Shown: piece after piece, positions 31,889 through 41,674 of the stretch
How positions within the stretch are numbered: position 1 is the first letter of the stretch
How the letters are laid out: the number at the start of each line of letters is the position of its first letter
Source of the DNA: Mesorhizobium sp. M1D.F.Ca.ET.043.01.1.1
Lineage (GTDB): Bacteria > Pseudomonadota > Alphaproteobacteria > Rhizobiales > Rhizobiaceae
Direction of reading: 5' to 3'
NCBI RefSeq assembly: GCF_003952385.1
Contig: NZ_CP034444.1
Coordinates: 5,407,001-5,471,000 of the forward strand
Length of the DNA: 64,000 nt
The notes under the pieces: model-generated
Databases searched by the model: none
What the model saw: only the letters and a program-made list of their open reading frames with translations
Told to the model about the DNA's origin: nothing
Position numbers and translations under genes: made by a program

Positions 31889-33940
31889 TCAGGCAGCCTT
31901 GCCGTTGGCGTTCATCGCCTCGTCGGCCAGGCGGCCGGTCAGCTCGGCCATATGGTCGAAGGCGGCCTTGTAGCTGGCGACGCCTGCCGTCGCAGAGCGC
32001 AGCTCGATGATCAGGTCGCCGATCTCGGCCTGGGGCATGGTCGCCTCGACCACGTCCCAGCCCGGCCAGCCGGGCCGTGCGTCATAGCCGAGGATCTGGC
32101 CGCGCCGCTGCGGGATCAAAGCGATGATCTTCGATGTCGCATCCGAAGGCGTGACGATCTCGACCTTCATGATCGGCTCCAGCAGCACTGGCGAGCAGGC
32201 CGCCATGCCCTCCTTCATCGCCAGCTTCGCCGCCATCTGGAAGGCCATGTCGGAAGAGTCGACCGCATGGTAGGAGCCGTCCGACAGGTTGACGGCGACA
32301 TCGACGACAGGGAAGCCGAGCGGACCGTTCTTCAGATAGTCGCGAATGCCCGTCTCCACCGACTGGATGTAGGTCTTGGGCACGACGCCACCGGTGATGG
32401 TGTCGGTGAACTGGAAGCCCGAGCCGCGCGGCAGCGGCTTGATCTCGATCACCACGTCGCCGAACTGGCCGTGGCCGCCGGACTGTTTCTTGTGGCGGCC
32501 GCGCTGCTGCGCGGATTTGCGGATCGTTTCGCGATAGGGCACCGCCGGCGAATGGCCTTCGATCGGGATCTGGTTCTTGCCCTCCAGGCGCTCGCGCACC
32601 ACGCGCAGGTGCATTTCGCCATGCCCCGACAGCACGGTCTCCGCGGAGTCCTGGTTGTGGTGCAGGCTGAGCGAGGGGTCTTCCTCGGCAAGCCTCTGGA
32701 TCGCCGCCGACATCTTGACCTCGTCCTTGCGCTCCTTGGGGCGCAGCGCGAAGGCGAATACCGGCTGCGGCGCCTCCAGCGCAAGCAGCGGGCTGATGCC
32801 GCCCTTCGCCGAACTCAGCGTCTGGCCGGTCCTGACATTGTCGAGCTTCCCGAGCGCGACGGTGTCGCCGGCCTTGGCCGACGCCAGCTTCAACTGGTCC
32901 TTGCCAAGCATCTTGTAGATGCCGGAGACCTTCGCCGTGTCGCCATTGGAGAGAAAGAGCTCGGCCGCATCGGCCAACTGCCCGGAAAGCACGCGCGACA
33001 CCGACAGCTTGCCGCCATGCGCGGTGTGGATGGTCTTCATCACCTGCACGACAGTCTGGCTGCCATCCGGCGCGCCCAGGCGCTTGCGGGTCGCCTCGAC
33101 GTCCGGCGCGTCATGGCGGATCGTCTTCAGCAGCCGCAGCACGCCATTGCCCTTCTCGGCGGTGCCGATCAGCACCGGCGTCACTGTGCCGGCGCGGAGG
33201 TCGGCGGCAAGGTCGTCGAAGATAGCGTCCTTCGGCGGCTCGATCTCCTCGAGCAGCTGTTCCATCAGCTGGTCGTCATGGTCGGCGAGCGTCTCCAGCA
33301 TCGAGAAGCGGGCCTCGAGCTCGCGCGCCTTGTCGTCGTCCGGAATCTCGGCGACCTGGCTTTCGGCATATTCGCGGTAGACATAGGCGCGCTCCAGCGC
33401 GAGATCGATCGAGCCGATGACGACGCCATCCTTGCGCAGCGGGATCTGGCGCAGCAGCAGCGGCGCCGAGCTTGCCGGCTGCAGCATCTTGAGCGTCTCG
33501 CGCACGCCGGCGATCGCCTTGTCCACCTTGTTGAGGAACAGGATGCGCGGCACGCCGAGATCGTCGAGCCTGCGCATGATGAGCTGGAGCGCAGGTATCT
33601 TCTTTTCGTCCGCTTCGGCGACGACGACTGCGACATCGCAGGCTGCAAGGACCGGCTCGGCCTCGAAGGCAAATTCGATGGAGCCGGGGCAGTCGACGAA
33701 GGTGAACTGCTCGCCCATGAACTCCGTTGTGGCGAAGGTCGCCTCGACGCTCATGGCGTGGGCTCGGGCTTCTGGCGAATGATCGGAAACAGTGTTGCCC
33801 GATGAGACGGGATTCTGGCGGGGGATTGCGCCCGTGCGGGCCAGGATTGCTTCGAGAAGTGTCGTCTTACCGCTTGCGAAGGGACCGACTATGGCAATGC
33901 ATTTCGGTCCCGTGCGTCGTCCTCCGGCGCGAGTACCCAT
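31889..33940 (-). CDS. Elongation factor G-like translational GTPase (EF-G paralogue)
   Basis: 683 residues with the EF-G domain order. The P-loop reads GPFASGKTT, unlike the AHIDAGKTT of true EF-G. Switch II is DCPG, and NKVD (LFLNKVDKA) is intact. Domain II follows at ~290-380, then domains III-V with GHGEMHLRVVRERL and the domain IV block RGRHKKQSGGHGQFGDVVIEI. It is a divergent paralogue of the kind often annotated FusA2 in alphaproteobacteria. Its role may be ribosome-associated but is uncertain; the true fusA should sit in a ribosomal-protein operon elsewhere. GGAGG precedes the ATG by 6 nt. Confidence 0.88.
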   Translation of the reverse strand: MGTRAGGRRTGPKCIAIVGPFASGKTTLLEAILARTGAIPRQNPVSSGNTVSDHSPEARAHAMSVEATFATTEFMGEQFTFVDCPGSIEFAFEAEPVLAACDVAVVVAEADEKKIPALQLIMRRLDDLGVPRILFLNKVDKAIAGVRETLKMLQPASSAPLLLRQIPLRKDGVVIGSIDLALERAYVYREYAESQVAEIPDDDKARELEARFSMLETLADHDDQLMEQLLEEIEPPKDAIFDDLAADLRAGTVTPVLIGTAEKGNGVLRLLKTIRHDAPDVEATRKRLGAPDGSQTVVQVMKTIHTAHGGKLSVSRVLSGQLADAAELFLSNGDTAKVSGIYKMLGKDQLKLASAKAGDTVALGKLDNVRTGQTLSSAKGGISPLLALEAPQPVFAFALRPKERKDEVKMSAAIQRLAEEDPSLSLHHNQDSAETVLSGHGEMHLRVVRERLEGKNQIPIEGHSPAVPYRETIRKSAQQRGRHKKQSGGHGQFGDVVIEIKPLPRGSGFQFTDTITGGVVPKTYIQSVETGIRDYLKNGPLGFPVVDVAVNLSDGSYHAVDSSDMAFQMAAKLAMKEGMAACSPVLLEPIMKVEIVTPSDATSKIIALIPQRRGQILGYDARPGWPGWDVVEATMPQAEIGDLIIELRSATAGVASYKAAFDHMAELTGRLADEAMNANGKAA

Positions 33941-34172
33941 GGCTGACCTCCACTCAGGCGTTTCCCGAGAGAGCGATCAGCAAAAGTGGAAACCGGTTTT
34001 GCGTCCGATCGCACTCAGAGCGGCGGCCGGCCTGTTCGGCCGTCGCGGGCGGGGTTGTTGCTCACCACCTGCCCAAGGCCATCGTCACACGGGTTCGCGG
34101 AGAGGGCAAGAAAAATAGGAAGTGCGCCGGCTTTGGTTTGTCGGGCGCCCGGTTTGTCAGGCGCCCGGCTTA

Positions 34173-35702
34173 TCAGCCCCTGAGCGCCAGCGGCTTGCTG
34201 TCGGCCGCGCAAAGGGCGCTCGTCTTGTCGCGCGGCGCCGGCTTGCCGAAGAAATAGCCCTGGAAGCGGCTGCAGCCGGCAGTGCGGGCGAGAGTGAACT
34301 CCTCCGCCGTTTCGACGCCCTCGGCGACGATGGTGATGTCCTGGATGCGCGCGATCTGGGCGAGCGCGGAGACAAAGATCTGCGCCACCCGATCGTGGGC
34401 GAGGCTGCGGATATAGGAGCGGTCGATCTTGACGCTGTCGATGGGCAAGGTCTTCAGATAGTTGAAGCCGCAGTGGCCGGTGCCGAAGTCGTCGAGCGCG
34501 ATGTGGAAGCCGAGCCCGCGCAAGGCCTCCAGGCGCCTGAGGATCTCAGGCGTCGCGGCGGTCGCAACCGTCTCGGTGATCTCGATGATGAACGAGGATG
34601 CCGACCGGCTGGTCTCGCGCAGAATGCGCTCGCACATCGTCACGATCTCGTCGCGTTTCAACTGCTCGCCCGAGACGTTGATCGAGATGCGCCGCCCTGG
34701 AAAGTGATCGATGTCGGCGCAGGCGCGCTTGAAAACCCACTCGCCGATCATGTCGATCAGGGTCGAACGCTCGGCGATCGGGATGAATTCGGCAGGCGAG
34801 ATCAGGCCGCGGACTGGATGACGCCAGCGGATCAAGCCCTCGAGCGCGTCGATGGAGCCTTCGGCGCCGACGATCGGCTGATAGTGGAGCTCCAGCTCGC
34901 CAAGATAGACGGCGGCGCGCAGCTCGCGTTCCACGAGGCGGCGATAGCGCTTGTCCGACAGCATCTCCTCGTCGAATACGGTGACACGGCCCCGGCCCGC
35001 CGCCTTGCTTTCGTAGAGCGCGAGGTCGGCAAGCAACATCAACTCGGTCGGGTTCGAGGCGTGCAGCGGCGCAAGCGCAACCCCCAGCGAGATCGACAGC
35101 GGAATGATCTTGCCTTCATGCCGCTTTCCGGCCCGCATCGCGTCGAGCAGCCGGCGCACATCCTTGTTGAGCGCGGCCGCGTCGCCATGCGGGACAATGA
35201 CGCCGAACTCGTCGCCGCCCAGCCGTCCGACAATGCTGTCGGCAAAGATGCGTCCCGCCTCCTTGACCAGATAGGCGAGGGCAAGGTCGCCGAACTGGTG
35301 GCCGAAGGTGTCGTTGAGCTGTTTGAAATGATCGAGGTCGATCAACACAAGGCTCGCTTGCCGCCGGTTGCGCACGCTGCCGAGCCTGTCGCTCAGCGCT
35401 TCGAGGAAATAACGCCGTGTCATGGCGCCGGTCATGGCGTCGATGCTGAGAAAGCGATGCTTCTCGGCTTCAGCGTCCGCCGCCGATTGCAGGCGCTGGA
35501 CGATGCTGGAGCGCATATACATCAGCACCAGGAGCGCCAGGCTGGTCGATGTCGCGGCCAGTGCGAGGGCCGTGGCGCGGGAGCCATTGCCGGTCAGGCC
35601 AAAGGCGGCAATCGCGGTGGCCGCGATGCTCGCCACAAGCAGCGCCTGGATGCCGCGGTAAATCCTGCCGCTATGATCCTTGATTGTCGCCAAGATGCTC
35701 AT
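34173..35702 (-). CDS. GGDEF-EAL cyclic-di-GMP signalling protein
   Basis: 509 residues. Two N-terminal membrane segments (~19-38 and ~45-62) are followed by a GGDEF domain (~85-250) with an intact GRLGGDEFG active site. An EAL domain (~265-495) has the EGLIRWRHP variant of EAL, INVSGEQL, EITETVA, DDFGTGHCGFNYLK, VKIDRSYI and EGVET. Most metal and catalytic residues are present, so both synthesis and hydrolysis of c-di-GMP are possible. No sensory domain is visible beyond the membrane region. Two EAL-only proteins lie nearby at 37873-39629. Confidence 0.92.
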   Translation of the reverse strand: MSILATIKDHSGRIYRGIQALLVASIAATAIAAFGLTGNGSRATALALAATSTSLALLVLMYMRSSIVQRLQSAADAEAEKHRFLSIDAMTGAMTRRYFLEALSDRLGSVRNRRQASLVLIDLDHFKQLNDTFGHQFGDLALAYLVKEAGRIFADSIVGRLGGDEFGVIVPHGDAAALNKDVRRLLDAMRAGKRHEGKIIPLSISLGVALAPLHASNPTELMLLADLALYESKAAGRGRVTVFDEEMLSDKRYRRLVERELRAAVYLGELELHYQPIVGAEGSIDALEGLIRWRHPVRGLISPAEFIPIAERSTLIDMIGEWVFKRACADIDHFPGRRISINVSGEQLKRDEIVTMCERILRETSRSASSFIIEITETVATAATPEILRRLEALRGLGFHIALDDFGTGHCGFNYLKTLPIDSVKIDRSYIRSLAHDRVAQIFVSALAQIARIQDITIVAEGVETAEEFTLARTAGCSRFQGYFFGKPAPRDKTSALCAADSKPLALRG

Positions 35703-36006
35703 GTCCGCGCCCCCACAGCACGGGCCATGGCTAGAGCCCAGCCGTTAAAAAGACATTGAGCACGGCCGCTGCCTCGCTCCATTCCCTGGCGCTCGGCTCG
35801 GTGCCTCATTCTATGGTTAAAAAGCAACGATTTATGACAGTATTTTCGACGGCTGACAAAATGACTTGAGGCAGCGCAAGGCATGTTTCGATGTCGTCGC
35901 CGTCGGCGGTCCGGGAGGCCGGTTGCACTGGCCCCGATGCCAGTTGAAACTACATCGTGAGATGCCGCGCTTCGCGGAGGTTCGTCAACGATTGAGGATT
36001 GCTACC
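35703..36006. other. Intergenic region, no gene found
   Basis: About 300 bp between the divergent GGDEF-EAL and cupin genes. It has an AT-rich stretch near 35815-35865 (ATGGTTAAAAAGCAACGATT) that could hold promoters. An open frame over the right half is only the upstream extension of the cupin frame. Confidence 0.6.
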
Positions 36007-36402
36007 ATGAAGATCATTGCGTGCGGCAGCGTGCCGACGGTCATCGCGCCGGAGACGTATTTCACCGGCAAGGTGCTGCAAACGCCGATCATCGAGAAGG
36101 AGGCGCCGGCGCGGCTGAGGGCGACGCTGGTCAGCTTCGAACCGGGCGCCCGCACCCATTGGCACACGCACCCGCTCGGCCAGACGCTCTACGTCACCTC
36201 GGGCGCCGGGCTTGCGCAGACATGGGGCGGGCCGATCGAGGTGATCAGGGCGGGCGACGTCATCTCCTTCGCGCCTGGCGAGAAGCACTGGCACGGCGCC
36301 GGGCCGAAAACCGCCATGACGCATGTCGCCATGCAGGAGGCGCTGGACGGCGTCCACGCCGAGTGGCTGGAAGAGGTCTCGAACGAGCAATATGGCGAGT
36401 GA
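36007..36402 (+). CDS. Cupin-domain protein (QdoI/ChrR-like small cupin)
   Basis: 131 residues from MKIIACGSVPTVIAPETYFTG, with GAGG 9 nt upstream. A single cupin barrel shows the metal motif GARTHWHTHPLGQTLYV (motif 1) and PGEKHWHGAG (motif 2). Small cupins of this type are often dioxygenases, isomerases or carboxymuconolactone-linked proteins; the substrate is unknown. It shares a bidirectional terminator with the convergent aminotransferase. Confidence 0.83.
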   Translation: MKIIACGSVPTVIAPETYFTGKVLQTPIIEKEAPARLRATLVSFEPGARTHWHTHPLGQTLYVTSGAGLAQTWGGPIEVIRAGDVISFAPGEKHWHGAGPKTAMTHVAMQEALDGVHAEWLEEVSNEQYGE

Positions 36403-36413
36403 TCTTGCCAACG

Positions 36414-36439
36414 AAAAACCCGGCGCGAAGCCGGGTTTT
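36414..36439. terminator. Bidirectional terminator between cupin and aminotransferase genes
   Basis: AAAACCCGGC, loop GCGAA, GCCGGGTTTT. A-run and T-run flank the stem, so it can end transcripts from both convergent genes. Confidence 0.85.
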
Positions 36440-36464
36440 CTTACTCGGTCCACTGAACCTGCGT

Positions 36465-37718
<1,254 letters not shown>

Positions 37719-37872
37719 TCATGTCGCATGATCGGCCCAAGCGCAAGCACTGTCGGGTGATCCAGAGGTCAAGGTGGCGTGAGCGGCAACTATAAATTCA
37801 TCAACGACCGGTAAACCCTTGGCTGGCAGGATCGCAGATTGAATTCCGCTTACTCTGCGGAGCGAGGGACCT

Positions 37873-38772
37873 TTGTCGCGCAGCATCGGGCTCGCCCACA
37901 TCATCCGTCATGATGACGGCACCTCCTCCGGTGTCTGGGGCATTTATACGCTGCAGAGCGCCTTCCAGCCGATCTTCGCCTTCAACGAAGGCAAGCTTTC
38001 GGTCATCGCCTTCGAGGGGCTGATCCGGCCGTTCCGCGACGGCGAGCCGCAGTCGCCGATGAGCTTCTTCGGCACCTGCCCGGCGGGCGAGCGGCTGCAT
38101 ATCGAGGCGCTGACCAGGACGCTGCATCTGCTCAACGCCGGCGCATGCCTGCCGGAAGAGGCATCCGTTTTCGTCAATTTCGATCCGTCGGTGTTCACCG
38201 ACCGCGCCATTGTCGACAAGGCGCTGCGCGACATGCGCCTCGTGCTGCACGAGGCCGGCATCGACCCGCGCCGCATCGTGTGCGAGGTCACGGAGCAGAA
38301 ATCGGCTTCGCAGGAGACGCTCTACAGCTTCGTCGAGGCGCTGCGCGCCAACGGATTCCGCATCGCCGTCGACGACTACGGCTCCGATGAATCCGACATC
38401 AACCGCATCAAGGAATTGCGGCCGGACATCGTCAAGTTCGACGCCCATTGGATCACGCAACTCATGGAGTCCGGAGCCGGCTTCGCGCTGCTGACCGCGA
38501 TGGTGAAGAGCTTCGAAAGCCGGGGCATCCGCACGGTTTTCGAAGGCATCGAGGAAGGCTGGCAGCTCGATCTCGCCGAGAAATCCGGAGCCTCGATGGT
38601 GCAAGGCTATGTGCTCGCCCGGCCGGAATTGGCGCCGACGAGTTTTCGCGTTTTCGGCGGGAGCATGCTGGCGCCCGCGGCTGAAGAGAGCAAAGCCACG
38701 GCAGCCACAAATCCCGCTCCCGTGCGGCCGTCGCGGCCGGCGAAGCCGTTCGGGCGCAAGGTGACGCCATGA
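37873..38772 (+). CDS. EAL-domain protein (putative c-di-GMP phosphodiesterase), first of a pair
   Basis: 299 residues, starting at TTG 3 nt after GAGGGA. Standalone EAL domain: FEGLIRP (EAL variant), FVNFDPS, CEVTEQ, VDDYGSDESD in place of DDFGxGxS, VKFDAHW and EGIEEG. The acidic metal ligands and the lysine are kept, so activity is possible, but loop 6 is altered. There are no membrane or sensory domains. A Pro/Lys-rich tail follows the domain. Its stop overlaps the next EAL gene by 4 nt. Confidence 0.85.
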   Translation: MSRSIGLAHIIRHDDGTSSGVWGIYTLQSAFQPIFAFNEGKLSVIAFEGLIRPFRDGEPQSPMSFFGTCPAGERLHIEALTRTLHLLNAGACLPEEASVFVNFDPSVFTDRAIVDKALRDMRLVLHEAGIDPRRIVCEVTEQKSASQETLYSFVEALRANGFRIAVDDYGSDESDINRIKELRPDIVKFDAHWITQLMESGAGFALLTAMVKSFESRGIRTVFEGIEEGWQLDLAEKSGASMVQGYVLARPELAPTSFRVFGGSMLAPAAEESKATAATNPAPVRPSRPAKPFGRKVTP

Positions 38773-39629
38773 CCGCGCGGCCGGACAGGCGGCGTGATGT
38801 CGCCGAGGCGATCTTCGCCGACGAGATCGGCCTTCAGTTCGGCGTCTATGGCGAGTTCCGGCTGTGGAGCGCCTATCAGCCGATCTTCGCGCCGCAGGGC
38901 AGGACGCTCAAGGCTGTCGCCGTCGAAGCCTTGATCGAGCCGCGCCGCGTCGCAACGCCGGTTGCGCCCCAGGTCTTCTTCGACAGCGTCGCGGCGCCGG
39001 ACCGGCTGTTCGTCGAGACGATGTGCAGGAGGCTGCATCTCGGCAACTACCGCAACATCGGCGTCGACGGGCTTACGCTATTCTTCAACTACGACCCGAT
39101 GATCAACGATCACCTCGGGCGGGCACTGGCCGAGATTCGCCTCATGACCAGGCATCTCGGCGATTTCGGCCTCTCGCCCGCCATGCTGGTCTGCGAGATC
39201 ACCGAGCAGGCAGCCGATGAGCATGTGCTCGCCTGCCTCGTGCGCGAGATGAGGCGTGACGGCATCCAGATCGCCATCGACGATTTCGGCACCGGACATT
39301 CGACCGAAGCGCGCATCGGCCTGCTTTCGCCCGACATCGTCAAGATCGACGGCGGCTGGTTCGCCGAGTTCTGCCGCCATGCCGCCGCCGAACGGTTCTT
39401 CCGGCCGCTGGTCTCGATGCTGCACGACCGCGGCGCCAAGGTGCTGGTCGAGGGCATCGAGCAGGCCACGCATCTGCGCGTCGCGCTCGACGGCGGCGTC
39501 GACCTTCTACAAGGGTTCCACCTTGCCCGCCCCGCGCTCGCCGGAACGATCTTCAACGAAGAGCCGCTTTCGATCGATGCGCTGCTCGGCATGGACAACA
39601 AGGTGGTGCCTTTGCATCAGCGCCGCTGA
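38769..39629 (+). CDS. EAL-domain protein (putative c-di-GMP phosphodiesterase), second of a pair
   Basis: 286 residues, ATG overlapping the upstream stop (ATGA). Standalone EAL domain with intact motifs: VEALIEP, FFNYDPM, CEITEQ, DDFGTGHS, VKIDGGW and VEGIEQ. It is paralogous to its partner (same AYQPIFA/AFQPIFA start and spacing), pointing to tandem duplication. Translational coupling suggests the two act together or as a heterodimer, EAL domains being dimeric. No N-terminal sensor is seen. Confidence 0.87.
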   Translation: MTARPDRRRDVAEAIFADEIGLQFGVYGEFRLWSAYQPIFAPQGRTLKAVAVEALIEPRRVATPVAPQVFFDSVAAPDRLFVETMCRRLHLGNYRNIGVDGLTLFFNYDPMINDHLGRALAEIRLMTRHLGDFGLSPAMLVCEITEQAADEHVLACLVREMRRDGIQIAIDDFGTGHSTEARIGLLSPDIVKIDGGWFAEFCRHAAAERFFRPLVSMLHDRGAKVLVEGIEQATHLRVALDGGVDLLQGFHLARPALAGTIFNEEPLSIDALLGMDNKVVPLHQRR

Positions 39630-39709
39630 TGGTTGCGCCAAAACAAATCACTGGATGAGCCTTGCTCGGGTGCGCTAGAGCCCGTCGATCGTCGCGCGAG
39701 GTGAGGGCC

Positions 39710-40318
39710 ATGATACTTTACGACATGATCGACAGCGGCAATTGCTACAAGCCGCGGCTGTTGATGGCAAAGCTCGGCATTCCCTTCAGCCGCGTCGAGG
39801 TCAGCTCGCATACCGGCGAGACGCGCAAGGCCGACTACGTCGCCAAGAACCCGAACGCGATGGTGCCGCTGCTCGAGCTCGACGACGGCCGGCGCATCGC
39901 GGAATCCAACGCCATCCTGCTCTATCTCGCCGAAGGCACGCGCTTCCTGCCGGCCGACAAATACGAGCGGGCGCTGGCCTATCAGTGGCTGTTCTTCGAG
40001 CAATACAGCCACGAGCCCTATATCGCGGTGCGCAAGGCGCTGCTCACCTTTCCGGAGAGGGCCAAGGACGCGACGCCGGAGCGACTGGCGCAGACGCTGG
40101 AACGCGGCAACAAGGCGCTCGGCGTCATGAACAGGCACCTGGAGCAGAACGCCTTCTTCGCCGGCAGCGCCTACAGCGTCGCGGACATCGCGCTCTATGC
40201 CTACACGCACACCGCCGAGAAGGGCGGCTTCCAGCTCGACGCCTATCCGGCCGTGGTGGAATGGCTGAAGCGGGTGGAGGCGGATAAGGGGCACGTGCCG
40301 ATCGGGTGGCAGCCCTGA
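39710..40318 (+). CDS. Glutathione S-transferase family protein
   Basis: 202 residues from MILYDMIDSGNCYKPRLLMAKLG. The thioredoxin-like N-domain has the GSH-site NPNAMVPLLELDDGRRIAESNAIL (cis-Pro and ESxAI), then an all-helical C-domain with FFAGSAYSVADIALYAYTHTA. It conjugates glutathione or acts as a reductase; the substrate is unknown. A GAGGTGAGGG stretch gives the Shine-Dalgarno. An in-frame start at 39662 is less likely. Confidence 0.88.
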   Translation: MILYDMIDSGNCYKPRLLMAKLGIPFSRVEVSSHTGETRKADYVAKNPNAMVPLLELDDGRRIAESNAILLYLAEGTRFLPADKYERALAYQWLFFEQYSHEPYIAVRKALLTFPERAKDATPERLAQTLERGNKALGVMNRHLEQNAFFAGSAYSVADIALYAYTHTAEKGGFQLDAYPAVVEWLKRVEADKGHVPIGWQP

Positions 40319-40340
40319 GCAGGTCTCACGGGTGCAACAA

Positions 40341-40541
40341 CTAAAGAGGTCGAAGCTTTCCGGCCCGAATTTCAGCTAACGCCTGCTCGGCAAGCTTATC
40401 CAGCCGGCCGGCCTTGGCGTCGGCTTCGATCTGCTTATCCCATAAGTCGGCTTGAAGCGCCTCGAACCAGGCGGCAAACGCCTTGAATTCCGCTGGATCA
40501 AGATCGGTAACGAGTGCTTGGATTTGCTCGAGCTTGGTCAT
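40341..40541 (-). CDS. Small antitoxin-like protein, no toxin gene beside it
   Basis: 66 residues, mostly helical: MTKLEQIQALVTDLDPAEF, WFEALQADLWDKQIE, and a tail DKLAEQALAEIRAGKLRPL. The tail resembles small proteins often encoded upstream of RelE/ParE-like toxins ('EALAEYRAGKT' ends). Downstream on its strand only the convergent GST gene follows, so no partner is visible. The Shine-Dalgarno is weak. It may be an orphan antitoxin or an unrelated small protein. Confidence 0.5.
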   Translation of the reverse strand: MTKLEQIQALVTDLDPAEFKAFAAWFEALQADLWDKQIEADAKAGRLDKLAEQALAEIRAGKLRPL

Positions 40542-40588
40542 GTGGCGACTCTAACATGCATGGGAGAGCACTGCCAAAGATAGGCAAC

Positions 40589-40611
40589 AAAAAAGGCGGG
40601 CAATGCCCGCC
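40589..40611 (-). terminator. Rho-independent terminator reading leftward
   Basis: On the minus strand the stem GGCGGGC/GCCCGCC (loop ATT) is followed by six T residues. It is about 220 nt past the cspA stop, with no convincing gene between, so cspA may have a long 3' UTR ending here. The span 40612-40831 holds nothing else I can support. Confidence 0.8.
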
Positions 40612-40831
40612 TTCCTGTGCCGGTAGCCTGATCGGGAGCGTCGGGGCCGGGCCGGCAGCAATCCGCTGCTTCGACTTGTCGGGTCCTTCCGCTCCGGCGC
40701 GCTTATCGCGCGACCGTCAGTACATCCGTGACTTGCCGCGCGCTCCAGGCTCTCGCCCGGTGCGCGCCTTGCTTGATCGCATTTTCGCGAGCCCAAGCGA
40801 CAACGCTCGGCTGCAAAATGCTTAAGCCAAA

Positions 40832-41044
40832 TCAGGCTGCCTTGCTCAGAGATCCAGCAGCGGACTTGCCGGTGCGGCGGTCCTGCTCGATCTCGAAGTT
40901 GATCTTCTGGCCTTCGATGAGGCTGGTCATGCCAGCGCGCTCGACGGCGGAGATGTGGACGAAAACGTCCGCGCCGCCATTGTCAGGCTGGATGAAGCCG
41001 TAGCCCTTGGTGGCGTTGAACCACTTGACCGTACCAGTTGCCAT
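40832..41044 (-). CDS. cspA: Cold-shock protein (CspA family)
   Basis: 70 residues: [23 protein letters not shown] (RNP1 KGYGFI), [12 protein letters not shown] (RNP2) and [11 protein letters not shown]. It is a single-stranded nucleic-acid-binding OB fold that acts as an RNA chaperone. About 275 bp with no gene lie upstream, room for the long structured leader typical of csp genes. It probably ends at the terminator at 40589-40611. Confidence 0.95.
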   Translation of the reverse strand: MATGTVKWFNATKGYGFIQPDNGGADVFVHISAVERAGMTSLIEGQKINFEIEQDRRTGKSAAGSLSKAA

Positions 41045-41255
41045 GTAAAATGCCCTTCACATTTGCTTCGTTTGACCGGACCAAAGCCCGGCCGGTGGTA
41101 TCGAAATTTTGGAGACGTCAGCAAACGCGAAGATCGCGAGGCCCGATCGATCGGCCAAATTCAATGCGCCGGATATAGTATGGTTCGCGGACGAAAACAA
41201 GATGGAGTTGCCGGCATGTGCCGCGATAGCGTCCGACGGACGCCTCCGTCCGCGT

Positions 41256-41281
41256 GGAAGTTTTGCGGCCATGCGCGCGTT
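41256..41281 (+). promoter_or_regulatory. Weak EcfG-like promoter upstream of the small exported protein
   Basis: GGAAG-N17-CGTT, one mismatch from the EcfG consensus GGAAC-N16/17-CGTT, ending 39 bp before the ATG at 41321. Only a possibility. Confidence 0.25.
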
Positions 41282-41320
41282 CTTGGAGGCAAGACACGCT
41301 CGCTGTTCCAGGAGAGGATC

Positions 41321-41650
41321 ATGAAGAGAATTCTGCTTGCCGCCTGCCTGATGCTGGTGGCCGCCGAGGCGCAGGCTGTCTCGCGCTACGACCCCACGCG
41401 CATGAGCTGCGATCGCGTGCAGGCGACAATCGCCAGGCAGGGCGCCGTCATACTGCGCTACCAGTCGAGCCGCGTGCCGGGACTGCCGCTCTATGACCGC
41501 TATGTGCGCGACGAGCGCTTCTGCAACATGGGCGAGGTGAGGTCGAGGGCCTACGTGCCCAGCGCCGACACCAGGTCCTGCCCCGTCTATGTCTGCAAGC
41601 GGCCGGACTTCGACCGGCATTTCCGGCGCCGCCTCTTCCCGCACAACTAG
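41321..41650 (+). CDS. Small exported cysteine-containing protein, unknown function
   Basis: 109 residues from MKRILLAACLMLVAAEAQA, a clean signal peptide cleaved after ~19 residues, with GGAGAGG upstream. The mature protein is basic and has conserved-looking Cys positions (MSCDRVQATI, RFCNMGEVRS, RSCPVYVCKRP), probably two disulphides. This SCxxVQxxIxxxGxxxLRY pattern recurs in small rhizobial hypothetical periplasmic proteins. No function can be named. Confidence 0.72.
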   Translation: MKRILLAACLMLVAAEAQAVSRYDPTRMSCDRVQATIARQGAVILRYQSSRVPGLPLYDRYVRDERFCNMGEVRSRAYVPSADTRSCPVYVCKRPDFDRHFRRRLFPHN

Positions 41651-41674
41651 AATAGCCGGCGTTCGGCGAGCTTG

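Noticed and set aside
31952..33805. 617-residue plus-strand open frame
   Set aside because: Antisense shadow of the EF-G-like gene; Arg/Leu/His-rich, no recognisable motif.
40612..40831. Small gene between cspA and its terminator (TTG start at 40796)
   Set aside because: The 81-codon frame reads through the terminator and is Arg/Ser/Pro-rich without a plausible start site.
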